Assembly (NCBI GenBank): GCA_963710665.1
Contig: CAVQBC010000003.1
Span: 1,426,001-1,490,000, forward strand
Length of the DNA: 64,000 bases
Reading direction: 5' to 3'
DNA from: CAVQBC01 sp963710665
GTDB taxonomy: Bacteria; Actinomycetota; Thermoleophilia; Solirubrobacterales; Solirubrobacteraceae
Shown: one piece after another, positions 7,028-15,518 of the stretch
Position numbering within the stretch: the stretch's first letter is position 1
Layout: each line of letters starts with the position of its first letter
Notes under the pieces: generated by a model
Told to the model about the DNA's origin: nothing
Databases searched by the model: none
What the model saw: only the letters and a program-made list of their open reading frames with translations
Program-made: the position numbers and the translations under genes

Positions 7028-9016
7028 TCACGTCCCGAGCAGCTTCAGGTCCGCGTCGACCATCAGCCGGATGAGCTCCTCGAAGCTCGTCGCCGGCCGC
7101 CAGCCGAGCTCGCGCTCGGCCTTGCTCGCGTCACCCACCAGCAGGTCGACCTCCGCGGGCCGCTTGAACGCGTCGTCGATGACCACGTAGGGCTCCCACT
7201 CGAGCCCGGCGTGGTCGAAGGCGATCTCCACGCACCGCCGCACGGTGTTCGTCTCGCCGGTGGCGATCACGAAGTCGTCCGGCTGGTCGGTCTGCAGCAT
7301 CCGCCACATGGCGTCGACGTAGTCGAACGCGTACCCCCAGTCGCGCCGCGCGTCGAGGTTGCCGAGGCGCAGCTCCTTCCGCTGCCCGAGCTTGATCGCC
7401 GCCGCGTGCCAGGTGATCTTGCGGGTCACGAACTCCAGCCCGCGGCGCGGTGAGTTGTGCACGACGAGCCGGCCCACCCCCGCGCAGAAGAGCCCGCTCT
7501 CCGTCTCGACGTCGAACACCCACTCCGAGCGCTCGGGCTCGACCTCGACGATGCGCCGGACTTCCGCAGGGTCGCGGCGGAGATGCGCGCTCCGAGCGCC
7601 GACGCGGACGGCGCTCGGGAGGTTGAGCTGGAAATAGGTCCGGCCGGCGCGGTGCTCGGCGTATACCGAGGGGCTGCGGTCCCGCGCGCCGTAGAGCCAG
7701 CAGAGCCCTTGAGCGAGCACGGGCGAGTTGGTCTTCACCGACTCGCCTTTGCCCCGCTTGAGACCGTCACCGGCGTAGTAGCCGTCGAGGAAGTGGTCCT
7801 GGATCTCGGGGGCGGCATTGAGGACCAGCGGCGGCACCTGCTTGAAGCCGGTCGGGGTGTAGAGCTGCTCCCGCAGCCACGGCGCGATCGAGGCAGAGCC
7901 GGTGAGGGCGAGCTGGCCGACCACGGCGCCGTGGCTGAAGCCGGAGGTGCCCTCCCATGCCCGCGTGGTGCCCATGAAGACCTTCGACCACAGGTTCGCG
8001 ACGCGGAGCTGCAGCCCCGTGTCGTTGTTCGTGAACTGGACGCGATGCCCGCCGACGTAGCCGTCGGCGGCCAGGAGCCCGAGGAGCTCGGCGAGCTCCG
8101 GCGCCACGGCGGTCCAGTCGTTGGCAGCCGGCCAGTCGAGCGCGAGGCCGAGGCGGTCGCCGTCCTGCACGACATCGGCGCGCAGCGGGTCGAGGTCCTC
8201 GTCGACCATCGTGTGGTGGGCGGTCGCCACGACAGCGCCACCGCGCGTTTCGATCGACAACAGTCGGTGGTCGGGATCGGTTCGTCGCCGGCGGGTCGCG
8301 GTGACGGCGCGGAGCTCCGTCCAGTCAGCCCCGTCCCAGACCTCCACGAGGTCGCCGGCATCGGGCATGTGCGTCTGGGTGCTCGGGCCCTTGCGGCGCA
8401 GCGGCATGAGGTCGGCCGGGCTCAGCACCTGGACCATCCCGTTGCGGCGGACCATGAGCGGCGTCGTCTCCGCGATGCACTCGTGGTTGAACAGAATCCC
8501 GGAGCAAAGATGCAGCCCGTACGACTCGCGGTAGTTGACCGTGATGTGGTGGCCGTAGGCCTTGGCCACGCCGTAGGGGGAGCGGGGGTAGAACGGCGTC
8601 GACTCGCTCTGGGGCGTCTCGAGCACCTTGCCGAACATCTCACTCGAGGAGGCCTGGTAGAAGCGGGCCTCGGGGCAGACCTCGCGCATCGCCTCGAGCA
8701 TGCGCGTGACGCCCACGCCGGTGAACTCGGCCGTCAACGTCGGCTGGATCCAGGACACCGCCACGAACGACATGGCGGCGAGGTTGTAGATCTCGTCGGG
8801 GCGGGCCGCTCGCAGCGTGTCGACCAGGGAGCGCTGGTCGAGCAGGTCGCCCTGGTGCAGGGTGATGCGATCGCGCAGGTGCTCGATGCGCTCGGACTTC
8901 TCCGTCGAGGCGCGGCGGACCATGCCGTGGACCTCGTAGCCCTTGTCCAGCAGCAGATCCGCGAGGTAGGAGCCGTCCTGGCCCGTGACCCCCGTGATCA
9001 GCGCGCGCCGGGCCAT
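7028..9016 (-). CDS. gmd: GDP-mannose 4,6-dehydratase precursor containing an intein
   Basis: Converts GDP-mannose to GDP-4-keto-6-deoxymannose, the first step to GDP-fucose, -rhamnose or -6-deoxytalose. Start taken at the ATG at 9016, which has GGAGGGAG six bases upstream (an upstream start at 9043 adds nine poor residues). Residues 1-179 and 522-662 together make a 320-residue Gmd of normal length: NADP loop TGVTGQDGSY, SSSEMFG, catalytic Y148-x3-K152 in SPYGVAKAYG, then GILFNHE before and SPRRGLEFVTRKI after the interruption, and a complete C-terminus through ELGWRPATSFEELI. Residues 180-521 are an in-frame intein, so the enzyme can be active only after protein splicing. The start overlaps the 3' end of the epimerase gene upstream by 19 bases, suggesting coupled translation. 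Confidence 0.95.
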   Translation of the reverse strand: MARRALITGVTGQDGSYLADLLLDKGYEVHGMVRRASTEKSERIEHLRDRITLHQGDLLDQRSLVDTLRAARPDEIYNLAAMSFVAVSWIQPTLTAEFTGVGVTRMLEAMREVCPEARFYQASSSEMFGKVLETPQSESTPFYPRSPYGVAKAYGHHITVNYRESYGLHLCSGILFNHECIAETTPLMVRRNGMVQVLSPADLMPLRRKGPSTQTHMPDAGDLVEVWDGADWTELRAVTATRRRRTDPDHRLLSIETRGGAVVATAHHTMVDEDLDPLRADVVQDGDRLGLALDWPAANDWTAVAPELAELLGLLAADGYVGGHRVQFTNNDTGLQLRVANLWSKVFMGTTRAWEGTSGFSHGAVVGQLALTGSASIAPWLREQLYTPTGFKQVPPLVLNAAPEIQDHFLDGYYAGDGLKRGKGESVKTNSPVLAQGLCWLYGARDRSPSVYAEHRAGRTYFQLNLPSAVRVGARSAHLRRDPAEVRRIVEVEPERSEWVFDVETESGLFCAGVGRLVVHNSPRRGLEFVTRKITWHAAAIKLGQRKELRLGNLDARRDWGYAFDYVDAMWRMLQTDQPDDFVIATGETNTVRRCVEIAFDHAGLEWEPYVVIDDAFKRPAEVDLLVGDASKAERELGWRPATSFEELIRLMVDADLKLLGT
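7454..8479 (-). mobile_element. Intein with LAGLIDADG homing endonuclease inside gmd
   Basis: A 342-residue intervening protein element, exactly in frame. It begins at Cys1 (CIAETTPLMV, codon 8479-8477) right after GILFNHE and ends VVHN (Asn codon 7456-7454), followed by Ser+1 (SPRRG). Splicing blocks seen: block A Cys1; block B TxxH (T86-H89 of the intein); block F WVFDVETESGLFCAG; block G VVHN. The central part carries two LAGLIDADG-type helices, LAELLGLLAADGYV (129-142) and FLDGYYAGDG (230-239), so it looks like a full-size intein with a DOD endonuclease rather than a mini-intein. All splice-site residues are intact (Cys1, penultimate His, terminal Asn, Ser+1). Insertion is at the invariant NHESPRRG loop of Gmd, the sort of conserved site inteins use. 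Confidence 0.95.
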
Positions 9017-9975
9017 GCCACTCCCTCCTGCTCGCGCAGCCAAGCGGCGGTCTGCGCGATGCCGTCGCGGACGTCGATGCGGGCCTTCCAGCCGAGCAGC
9101 GTCTCGGCCTTCTCCACCGACGGCCAGCGGCGCTGGACGTCGACCTTGAAGCTCGGGAGGTGCTCCAACGCGAGCTCGCCGGGGTCGTTGCCCGCGGCCT
9201 CCCAGCAGATGCGCGCGATCTCGGCGACGGTCAGCTCCTCGCTCGCCGAGACGTTGAAGTCCTCGTTGAGGCCGGCCGGGTGGGCCATGGCGGTGACGAT
9301 CCCGTCGGCGATGTCGTCGACGTGCGTGAGCGTGCGGGTCTGCTCGCCCGAGCCGAAGATCGGCAGCGGGCGCAGGCGGGCGAGCGACTTGCGGATCAGG
9401 TCCGGCACGGCGTGGGCGATGCCCGGCTCGTCGTCGGGCATCTCGCCCGGCCCGTAGGCGTTGAACGGCCGGCAGATCGTGAACGGCAGGCCGTGCTCGT
9501 CGTGGGCGGCGCGGCAGTAGACCTCGCCGGTGAGCTTGGAGTAGCCGTAGGCGGACAGCGGGACCGGGCAGTCGGGCAGGTAGCTCTCGGGCGTCGGGTA
9601 CTCCTGCGCGCGCTCGAAGACCATGCTCGAGCTGACGTAGGTGAAGCGCTCGACCGACTCGTCCAGCGCGGCGCCCACGACGCCGTTGTAGAGCGCCGTG
9701 TTCACCTCGGTGAGGGTGTAGGGGAGCTTGTGGAAGTTCGCGATCCCGCCGACGATGGCGGCGAGGTGGATCACGTGGGTGCAGCCGGCCGTCGCGCGCC
9801 GCGCCTCGTCGCGGTCGCGCAGGTCGCCGGTATGGACCTCGCAGCCCTCGCGCATCCAGTCGGGCGCCTCGCGCTGGTCGGAGACGCGGATCTCGAAGTC
9901 GGGGTCCGACAGCAGCCGGCGGACGACCGCCGCGCCGATGGTGCCGGCGCCGCCGGTGACGAGGACGCGATTCAT
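8998..9975 (-). CDS. NAD-dependent epimerase/dehydratase (extended SDR)
   Basis: A 325-residue sugar-nucleotide SDR from the ATG at 9975. The N-terminal dinucleotide loop is LVTGGAGTIGAAVVRRLL (glycines at residues 8-14), followed by HTGDLRDRD, HLAAIVGG, SSSMVFE and the catalytic YGYSKLTGEVY (Tyr-x3-Lys). The substrate region has RPFNAYGPGEMPDDEPG and FGSGEQTRTLTHVDDIA. Lying directly upstream of gmd and overlapping it, it is a good candidate for the next step on the GDP-4-keto-6-deoxymannose or GDP-mannose branch. Family alone cannot separate a 4-reductase, a 3,5-epimerase or a UDP-sugar epimerase. Confidence 0.88.
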   Translation of the reverse strand: MNRVLVTGGAGTIGAAVVRRLLSDPDFEIRVSDQREAPDWMREGCEVHTGDLRDRDEARRATAGCTHVIHLAAIVGGIANFHKLPYTLTEVNTALYNGVVGAALDESVERFTYVSSSMVFERAQEYPTPESYLPDCPVPLSAYGYSKLTGEVYCRAAHDEHGLPFTICRPFNAYGPGEMPDDEPGIAHAVPDLIRKSLARLRPLPIFGSGEQTRTLTHVDDIADGIVTAMAHPAGLNEDFNVSASEELTVAEIARICWEAAGNDPGELALEHLPSFKVDVQRRWPSVEKAETLLGWKARIDVRDGIAQTAAWLREQEGVAWPGAR

Positions 9976-9988
9976 GGCCGCGCGCAGG

Positions 9989-11248
9989 CTACAAGCGCAG
10001 CGCGGCGACTTCGCTCGCGTAGGCGAACACCTGCGCCGCGCCGAACGCGTTCCAGGGATCGACGACCAGGCAGTCGGGCTGTGCGCGCTCGGCGATCGCG
10101 GCCAGCGCCTCCGGGCGCGAGAACGCCGAGTGGTTGGTGGCGACGACCACGACGTCGGCGCCCTCGACCGCCTCGTCGAAGTCCGCCGTGCGCGTGGCGA
10201 CGACCGGGTCGTGCGCGACGACGTCGGCGAGCTCGCGCTCGAGCAGGCGGATCAGCTTGTGGGCGAGCGAGTCGCGCTCGTCGTCGGTGTCGCGCTTGAA
10301 GGCGAGGCCGAGCACCGCGACCTTGCGCTCGCGCAGGCCGCCGTCGCCGAGCCGGCGCTTGATGCCGTCGACGAGGAACAGCGGCACGCTCTCGTTGACC
10401 CGCGAGACGGCCAGCAGCATGCCGGGGGCGTTGGAGCGCTCCTCGGAGAACGCGAAGTCCTTACGGAGGCAGGTCCCGGCGGTGAAGCCCGGCTGCGCCA
10501 TCCCGCCCCGCGGGTAGTCGCGGTTGATCAGCTCGATGACGTCGAAGACGTTCGCGCCGTAGCGCTCGCAGTCCATCATCAGGAGGTTGGGCAGCGCGAA
10601 CGTCGCGTAGCGCAGGATGTTGGTCCAGATCTTCGCGAGCTCGGCCTGCACCGGCGTCGTCTGCACCACCGGCGCGCCGAACCGCTCGAACAGCCGGCCG
10701 CAGCGCTCGCCGGACGCCTCGCCGATCCCGCCGACGATGCACGGCAGCGTCCCGATCTCGGCCAGGAAGCGGTCGGCGGCGATCCGCTCCGGGCAGTGGG
10801 CGACGAACACGTCCTCGCCGACGGTGAAGCCGCGGTGCTTCTCGAGGTAGCCGGCCACGAACTCGGTCGTCCCCGGGGCCACCGTGGAGCGCAGGACGAG
10901 CAGGTGGCCGGGGCGCAGGACGGCCAGCAGGTCGTCGAGCACCGCCCGGATGTCGCCCATGTCGATCTCGATGTGCGAGAAGGTCGGCGTGCCGAGCGTG
11001 AGCACGATGTCCTCCGCGCCCGCCGCCTCGGCCGCCCGGTCGGTGACCGTCAGCCGCCCCGCGGCGAGCACGCGCTCGAGCAGCTCGTCCGTCCCCGGCT
11101 CGGCGAACGGCATCTGCCCCGCGCGCACCAGCGCGAGGCGCTCGGGGTCCTTGTCGACGCCGAGCACGGACAGCCCGGCGTCGGCGAACGAGAGGGCGAG
11201 CGGCAGGCCGACCCGGCCGAGCCCGATGACGGAGACGTCGTAGCTCAC
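9989..11248 (-). CDS. Nucleotide-sugar dehydrogenase (UDP-glucose/GDP-mannose DH family)
   Basis: A 419-residue two-step NAD-dependent oxidase converting a UDP- or GDP-sugar to its uronic acid. It shows the N-terminal Rossmann loop VIGLGRVGLPLALSF, RSTVAPGTTE, HCPERIAADRF, the central helix QAELAKIWTNILRYA with the family's Lys-Asn pair, and the catalytic cysteine C260 in GFTAGTCLRKDFAF. The C-terminal domain opens VAVLGLAFKRDTDDERDS. It is WecC-like in length. Thirteen bases separate it from the epimerase gene downstream, so the two are probably one operon ending in gmd. Confidence 0.9.
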   Translation of the reverse strand: MSYDVSVIGLGRVGLPLALSFADAGLSVLGVDKDPERLALVRAGQMPFAEPGTDELLERVLAAGRLTVTDRAAEAAGAEDIVLTLGTPTFSHIEIDMGDIRAVLDDLLAVLRPGHLLVLRSTVAPGTTEFVAGYLEKHRGFTVGEDVFVAHCPERIAADRFLAEIGTLPCIVGGIGEASGERCGRLFERFGAPVVQTTPVQAELAKIWTNILRYATFALPNLLMMDCERYGANVFDVIELINRDYPRGGMAQPGFTAGTCLRKDFAFSEERSNAPGMLLAVSRVNESVPLFLVDGIKRRLGDGGLRERKVAVLGLAFKRDTDDERDSLAHKLIRLLERELADVVAHDPVVATRTADFDEAVEGADVVVVATNHSAFSRPEALAAIAERAQPDCLVVDPWNAFGAAQVFAYASEVAALRL

Positions 11249-11364
11249 GACCCGCCAAGGGTAGTCGCGCGCCCGCCGCGGCCGCCGGGCGCGGGGGTTG
11301 AGCGGTGCGCTAGCTTGCCCGCTCGCGCTCCGGCCCGGGGCGAGTCCACGGTGGGGGTCCGCAA

Positions 11365-12285
11365 GTGCTCTTCGGCGAAGGCAGCATCATCCGCAAGAGC
11401 GCCGTCTGGCGCAGCGGTCTCGCCGTGCGCGCCTACAAGCTGCTGCGCCGCGCGGCCGAGAAGCTGCACCTCCAGGTCGTCCTGAAGACCTTCTACAGCC
11501 CGATCCCCGACCTCGACGCCCTGCCGCCGGGCGCGTGGGAGCGCACGAGCGCGATGGGCGCGATCGACTGGGACGTCGAGGCGCAGCTGCGCTACGTCGA
11601 GGAGACGCTCGCGCCGTACATCCCCGAGTTCAAGTGGACGCGCGAGCCCACCGGGGAGCCCTACGCGTACTACGAGCTCAACGACACCTACGGGATCGTC
11701 GACGCGACCACCACCTACGCGATCGTGCGCCATCTGCGCCCGAAGCGGGTCCTCGAGATGGGCTCCGGCTTCACCACGCTGACGCTGGCGCAGGCCTGCC
11801 GGGCGAACGCCGCCGACGGCGCGCCGGTCGAGCTGGACGTCTACGACCCGTTCCCGGGCGTCATCGACGACGGGCTGCCCGGCCTCGCGAGGCTCAACCG
11901 GATCCACGCGCAGGACATCCCGCTTGCAACCTTCGCGTCGCTCGAGGCCGGCGACATCATCTTCATCGACACCACCCACACGGTGAAGATGGGCAGCGAG
12001 GTGAACTACTTCATCCTCGACGTGCTGCCGGTGCTCAAGCCGGGGGTGGTGGTGCACTTCCATGACATCTGCCTGCCGTGGGAGTACCGGCGCGAGCTGT
12101 TCGAGGACTACGGGCTGTACTGGAACGAGCAGTACCTCCTGCAAGCGTTCCTGCAGTACAACCGCGAGTGGGAGATCCTGTGCGGGATCTTCGCGGTCTC
12201 CGAGACCTACAACGACCGCATCCGCAAGATCATCCCGACAGGGCCGGGGGGCAGCGGCGGCGGCTTCTGGATGCAACGCCGCTAG
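11365..12285 (+). CDS. Class I SAM-dependent methyltransferase
   Basis: GTG start at 11365 after a G-rich stretch; 306 residues. The SAM domain begins near residue 120 with RVLEMGSGFTTLTLAQA (motif I), followed by ELDVYDPFPGV and AGDIIFIDTTHTVKMGSEV, an ID-T-H element seen in Methyltransf_24-type enzymes. VLKPGVVVHFHDICLPWEY supplies a metal-like HxHD cluster. An N-terminal 110-residue helical region is unassigned. It probably modifies a sugar or lipid headgroup of the glycan. Its stop codon TAG shares the tetranucleotide CTAG with the stop of the convergent WecG-family gene. Confidence 0.8.
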   Translation: MLFGEGSIIRKSAVWRSGLAVRAYKLLRRAAEKLHLQVVLKTFYSPIPDLDALPPGAWERTSAMGAIDWDVEAQLRYVEETLAPYIPEFKWTREPTGEPYAYYELNDTYGIVDATTTYAIVRHLRPKRVLEMGSGFTTLTLAQACRANAADGAPVELDVYDPFPGVIDDGLPGLARLNRIHAQDIPLATFASLEAGDIIFIDTTHTVKMGSEVNYFILDVLPVLKPGVVVHFHDICLPWEYRRELFEDYGLYWNEQYLLQAFLQYNREWEILCGIFAVSETYNDRIRKIIPTGPGGSGGGFWMQRR

Positions 12286-13106
12286 CGCTTGCGCGCGAGA
12301 TGCCGCGCGTACTGGGCGGCGAAGCCGACCACGAAGCGCGGGTTGTAGCGCAGGTAGCGCCGCCACAGCCGCCGCGGCTCCTGCGCGAGGCGGAACAGCC
12401 ACTCGAGGCCGCGGCGCTGCATCGCCTCGGGCGCCTGGGGGACGAGCCCGGCGTGGAAGTCGAACGCCGCGCCGACGCCGATCAGCACCGGCGCGTCGAG
12501 GCGCTCGCGCATGCGGGCCATCCACTTCTCCTGCTTGGGGACGCCGATCCCGACCCACACGACGTCGGCCCCGGAGTCGTTGATGTCGGCGACGACGGCG
12601 TCCTCCTCCTCGTCGCTGAGCTCGCGGAACGGCGGGGCGTAGCCCCCGGCGAGCCGCAGCCCCGGGAAGCGGGCGCGCAGGTTGCCGGCCAGCCGTACGA
12701 GCGCGTCCGTGTCGCGTCCGCCGTAGAGGTAGAAGCTCGTCCCGGTGCGCGCGGCGCGCTCGCAGGCGCGCTCCATCAGCGTCGGCCCGTACACCCGCCC
12801 CGGGAGGTCGTGGCCGAGCAGGTTCATCGCCCACACGAGCGGCTGCCCGTCGGGGACGGTGAAGTCGGAGCCCAGCACCGCCGCGCGCAGCTCGGGGTCC
12901 TCGCCGCACGCCATCACGGTGTGCACGGCCGCGACGCACACGTAGGACCGCGCGCCGGACGCGATCGCCGCGTCGACCCAGTCCAGCGTGCGCTCGTAGT
13001 CGATCAGCGCGAGCGGGACGTCGAGCACGTCCTGCGCGCCGACCGGCAGCGGGCGGACGGGCGTGGCGGTGGAGGTGGCGGGCGAGGGGAGTGACGTGGA
13101 CGGCAT
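12282..13106 (-). CDS. WecG/TagA/CpsF-family glycosyltransferase (GT26)
   Basis: A 274-residue protein starting MPSTSLPSPATSTATP; the frame is open further upstream, but those residues are arginine/proline-rich and uncoded-looking. GT26 hallmarks are ALIDYERTLDWVDAAIASG, the CVAAVHTVMAC stretch, TVPDGQPLVWAMNLLG with its catalytic-region Asp, RVYGPTLMERACERA, YLYGGRDTDAL, VVWVGIGVPKQEKWMARM and VGAAFDFHAG. GT26 enzymes add GlcNAc, ManNAc or ManNAcA to an undecaprenyl-linked or polyprenyl acceptor at the cytoplasmic membrane, making this a likely early step of glycan assembly. Confidence 0.9.
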   Translation of the reverse strand: MPSTSLPSPATSTATPVRPLPVGAQDVLDVPLALIDYERTLDWVDAAIASGARSYVCVAAVHTVMACGEDPELRAAVLGSDFTVPDGQPLVWAMNLLGHDLPGRVYGPTLMERACERAARTGTSFYLYGGRDTDALVRLAGNLRARFPGLRLAGGYAPPFRELSDEEEDAVVADINDSGADVVWVGIGVPKQEKWMARMRERLDAPVLIGVGAAFDFHAGLVPQAPEAMQRRGLEWLFRLAQEPRRLWRRYLRYNPRFVVGFAAQYARHLARKR

Positions 13107-13266
13107 CGGCTCGGCGCCGGGGGACAGGGCTCGGCCCGGCGAACGCTGACAACGCCCGAGCGGCCCGAAAGTCGTGCAAAATCCACCCGGACGGCGCCGA
13201 CCATGGTGGCAGACCCAACCTTTCGGCGGTGGTCGTGGCGCTTCGGCACGTCCTAGACTGGCGCGC

Positions 13267-14514
13267 ATGACCATCGGGATCGTGGGCATGGGCTACGTGG
13301 GTCTCCCACTCGCCGTGGCCTTTGCCGAAGAGGGCAAGGACGTCATCGCGGTCGACATCGACCACCGCCGGGTGAAGGCACTGCTGGCAGGGGAGTCCTA
13401 CGTCGAGGACATCCCCGACGAACGGCTGCGCGCGGTGCTGCCGCGCATATCGGCCACGACGTCGTTCGGGCCGCTGTGGCACGCGGACGCGATCGTCATC
13501 TGCGTGCCGACGCCGCTGAGCCGCAACCGCGAGCCCGAGCTCGGCGCGCTGGTCGACTCGGGCCGCGCCCTGGCCGGCATCCTGCGCCCGGGCCACCTCG
13601 TGGTGCTCGAGTCGACGACCTACCCCGGCACCACGCGCGAGCGGCTCGTGCCGCTGCTCGAGGAGTCCGGGCTGACCGCGGGCAAGGACTTCCACATCGC
13701 GTTCTCGCCCGAGCGCGTCGACCCCGGCCGCACCGACTTCACGCTGCGCACCACGCCGAAGGTCGTCGGCGGCCTCACGGAGGCCTGCGGCGACCACGCC
13801 GAGGCGCTGTACTCCGGGGTCTGCGACACGATCGTGCGCGTCGGCTCCCCGGAGGCGGCCGAGCTGTCGAAGCTGCTCGAGAACATCTTCCGCTCGGTCA
13901 ACATCGCGCTCGTCAACGAGCTGACGATCCTCGCCGACCGCATGGGCGTCGACATCTGGGAGGTCATCGACGCCGCCTCCACCAAGCCCTACGGGTTCAT
14001 GCGCTTCGAGCCCGGCCCGGGGATGGGCGGCCACTGCCTGCCGGTCGACCCCTTCTATCTGACCTGGAAGGCGCGCGAGTACGACTTCACCACCGAGTTC
14101 ATCGAGCTCGCCGGCAAGATCAACCAGCAGATGCCCCAGTTCTGCGTGGCGAAGATCGAGCGGGCGCTCAACGACGCGCGCAAGCCGGTCAGGGGCTCGA
14201 AGATCGTGATCCTCGGCGTCAGCTACAAGGCCGGCGTCGGCGACACGCGCGAGTCCCCCGCGCTGAGGATCATGAGCACGCTGCGCGAGCGCGGCGCGGA
14301 GCTCGTCTACCACGATCCTCACGTGCCGGAGCTCGCCGGCATGGGCTACAAGAACACGCCGCTGAAGGACGCGCTGGCGGGCGCCGACCTCGTCGTGATC
14401 GTCACCGCGCACCCCAGCGTCGACCACGGCGCGGTCATCTCCGAGGCGCCGCTGCTCGTCGACCTGCGCGGGATCACCCGCGGCGCCGACATCCCGACGG
14501 TGCAGCGCCTGTGA
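13267..14514 (+). CDS. Nucleotide-sugar dehydrogenase, UDP-GlcNAc 6-dehydrogenase type
   Basis: A 415-residue protein from the ATG at 13267 (MTIGIVGMGYVGLPLAVAFA). It contains the NAD loop, PTPLSRNREPEL, LESTTYPGTTRERL, AFSPERVDPG, AELSKLLENIFRSVNIALV and the catalytic C257 in GMGGHCLPVDPFYL, and ends with VILGVSYKAGVGDTRESPAL. The TYPGTT and GGHCIPVDP-like signatures are those of the WbpA/WbpO group that oxidises UDP-HexNAc to the uronic acid, unlike the WecC-like enzyme at 9989. Its stop overlaps the GTG of the Gfo/Idh gene, tying the two in one operon. Confidence 0.9.
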   Translation: MTIGIVGMGYVGLPLAVAFAEEGKDVIAVDIDHRRVKALLAGESYVEDIPDERLRAVLPRISATTSFGPLWHADAIVICVPTPLSRNREPELGALVDSGRALAGILRPGHLVVLESTTYPGTTRERLVPLLEESGLTAGKDFHIAFSPERVDPGRTDFTLRTTPKVVGGLTEACGDHAEALYSGVCDTIVRVGSPEAAELSKLLENIFRSVNIALVNELTILADRMGVDIWEVIDAASTKPYGFMRFEPGPGMGGHCLPVDPFYLTWKAREYDFTTEFIELAGKINQQMPQFCVAKIERALNDARKPVRGSKIVILGVSYKAGVGDTRESPALRIMSTLRERGAELVYHDPHVPELAGMGYKNTPLKDALAGADLVVIVTAHPSVDHGAVISEAPLLVDLRGITRGADIPTVQRL

Positions 14515-15518
14515 GCGTGAAGGTCGGGGTCGTCGGGTTCGGCTACTGGGGCCCGAACCTGGCGCGCAACTTCGCGGCGCTGCCGGGATGCGAGCTGGCG
14601 TGGTGCTGCGACGGCTCGGAGGCCGCGCGGGCCCGCTTCGCGCCGCTGTACCCCGGCGCGCGCTTCACCGGCGAGTTCGACGACCTGCTCTCGGACCCCG
14701 AGCTCGACGCGGTCGCGCTCGCGACGCCGGTGCCCTCGCACGCCACGCTCGCACAGCGGGTGCTCGCGGCCGGCAAGCACTGCTTCGTCGAGAAGCCGCT
14801 CGCGCAGTCGGTCGCGGAGGCCGAGGCCGCCGTCGAGGCGGCGCGCTCCGCGGGGCGGGTGCTGATGGTCGGCCACCTGCTCGAGTACCACCCGGGCGTG
14901 GTGCGCCTCAAGGAGCTGGCGGACTCCGGCGAGCTCGGCCAGGTCCACTACCTGTACGGCAACCGCCTGAACCTCGGCAAGCTGCGCGCCGACGAGAACG
15001 CCCTGTGGTCGCTCGGCGCCCACGACGTCTCGGTGACGCTGCGCCTCGCCGGCGAGGAGCCCGTCGAGGTCCACGCCCGCGGCGAGTCCTACATGCGGCC
15101 CGGGATCGAGGACGTCGTGTTCTGCTTCCTGCGCTTCCCCTCGGGGCTGTCCGCGCACCTGCACCTGTCGTGGCTCGACCCGCACAAGGAGCGGCGCTTC
15201 ACGATCGTCGGCTCGCGCCGGATGGCGACCTTCGACGACATGGCGCTCGAGGGCAAGCTGACCGTCTACGACAAGGGCTTCGACGAGTCGACCAGCTCCT
15301 ACGGCGAGTACATCACCCGCTCGGGTGACATCTGGAGCCCGCGGCTGCCCAACGCGGAGCCGCTGCGCGCCGAGTGCCTGCACTTCGTGGAGTGCATCGC
15401 GGAGGGCCGCACGCCGGTCTCCGACGGCGAGTCGGGCCTGCGCGTGGTGCGCGTCCTCGAGGCGCTCCAGCAGTCGCTCGACGCGAGCGCCCGCCGCGTG
15501 CCGGTCGCCGCGTCCTAG
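14511..15518 (+). CDS. Gfo/Idh/MocA-family oxidoreductase (WbpB/WlbA-like)
   Basis: A 335-residue NAD-dependent sugar oxidoreductase. The GTG at 14511 overlaps the previous stop in GTGA. Signatures are the N-terminal loop VGVVGFGYWGPNLARNF, ATPVPSHATLAQRVL, the catalytic lysine in CFVEKPLAQSV, and VGHLLEYHPGVVRL with the second conserved His; SLGAHDVSVTLRL follows. Directly downstream of a UDP-GlcNAc-type 6-dehydrogenase, it is best explained as the 3-oxidase of UDP-GlcNAcA (WbpB/WlbA reaction), which a PLP aminotransferase and an acetyltransferase then complete. Those two activities are represented elsewhere in the window (33200 and 27445). Confidence 0.88.
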   Translation: MSVKVGVVGFGYWGPNLARNFAALPGCELAWCCDGSEAARARFAPLYPGARFTGEFDDLLSDPELDAVALATPVPSHATLAQRVLAAGKHCFVEKPLAQSVAEAEAAVEAARSAGRVLMVGHLLEYHPGVVRLKELADSGELGQVHYLYGNRLNLGKLRADENALWSLGAHDVSVTLRLAGEEPVEVHARGESYMRPGIEDVVFCFLRFPSGLSAHLHLSWLDPHKERRFTIVGSRRMATFDDMALEGKLTVYDKGFDESTSSYGEYITRSGDIWSPRLPNAEPLRAECLHFVECIAEGRTPVSDGESGLRVVRVLEALQQSLDASARRVPVAAS

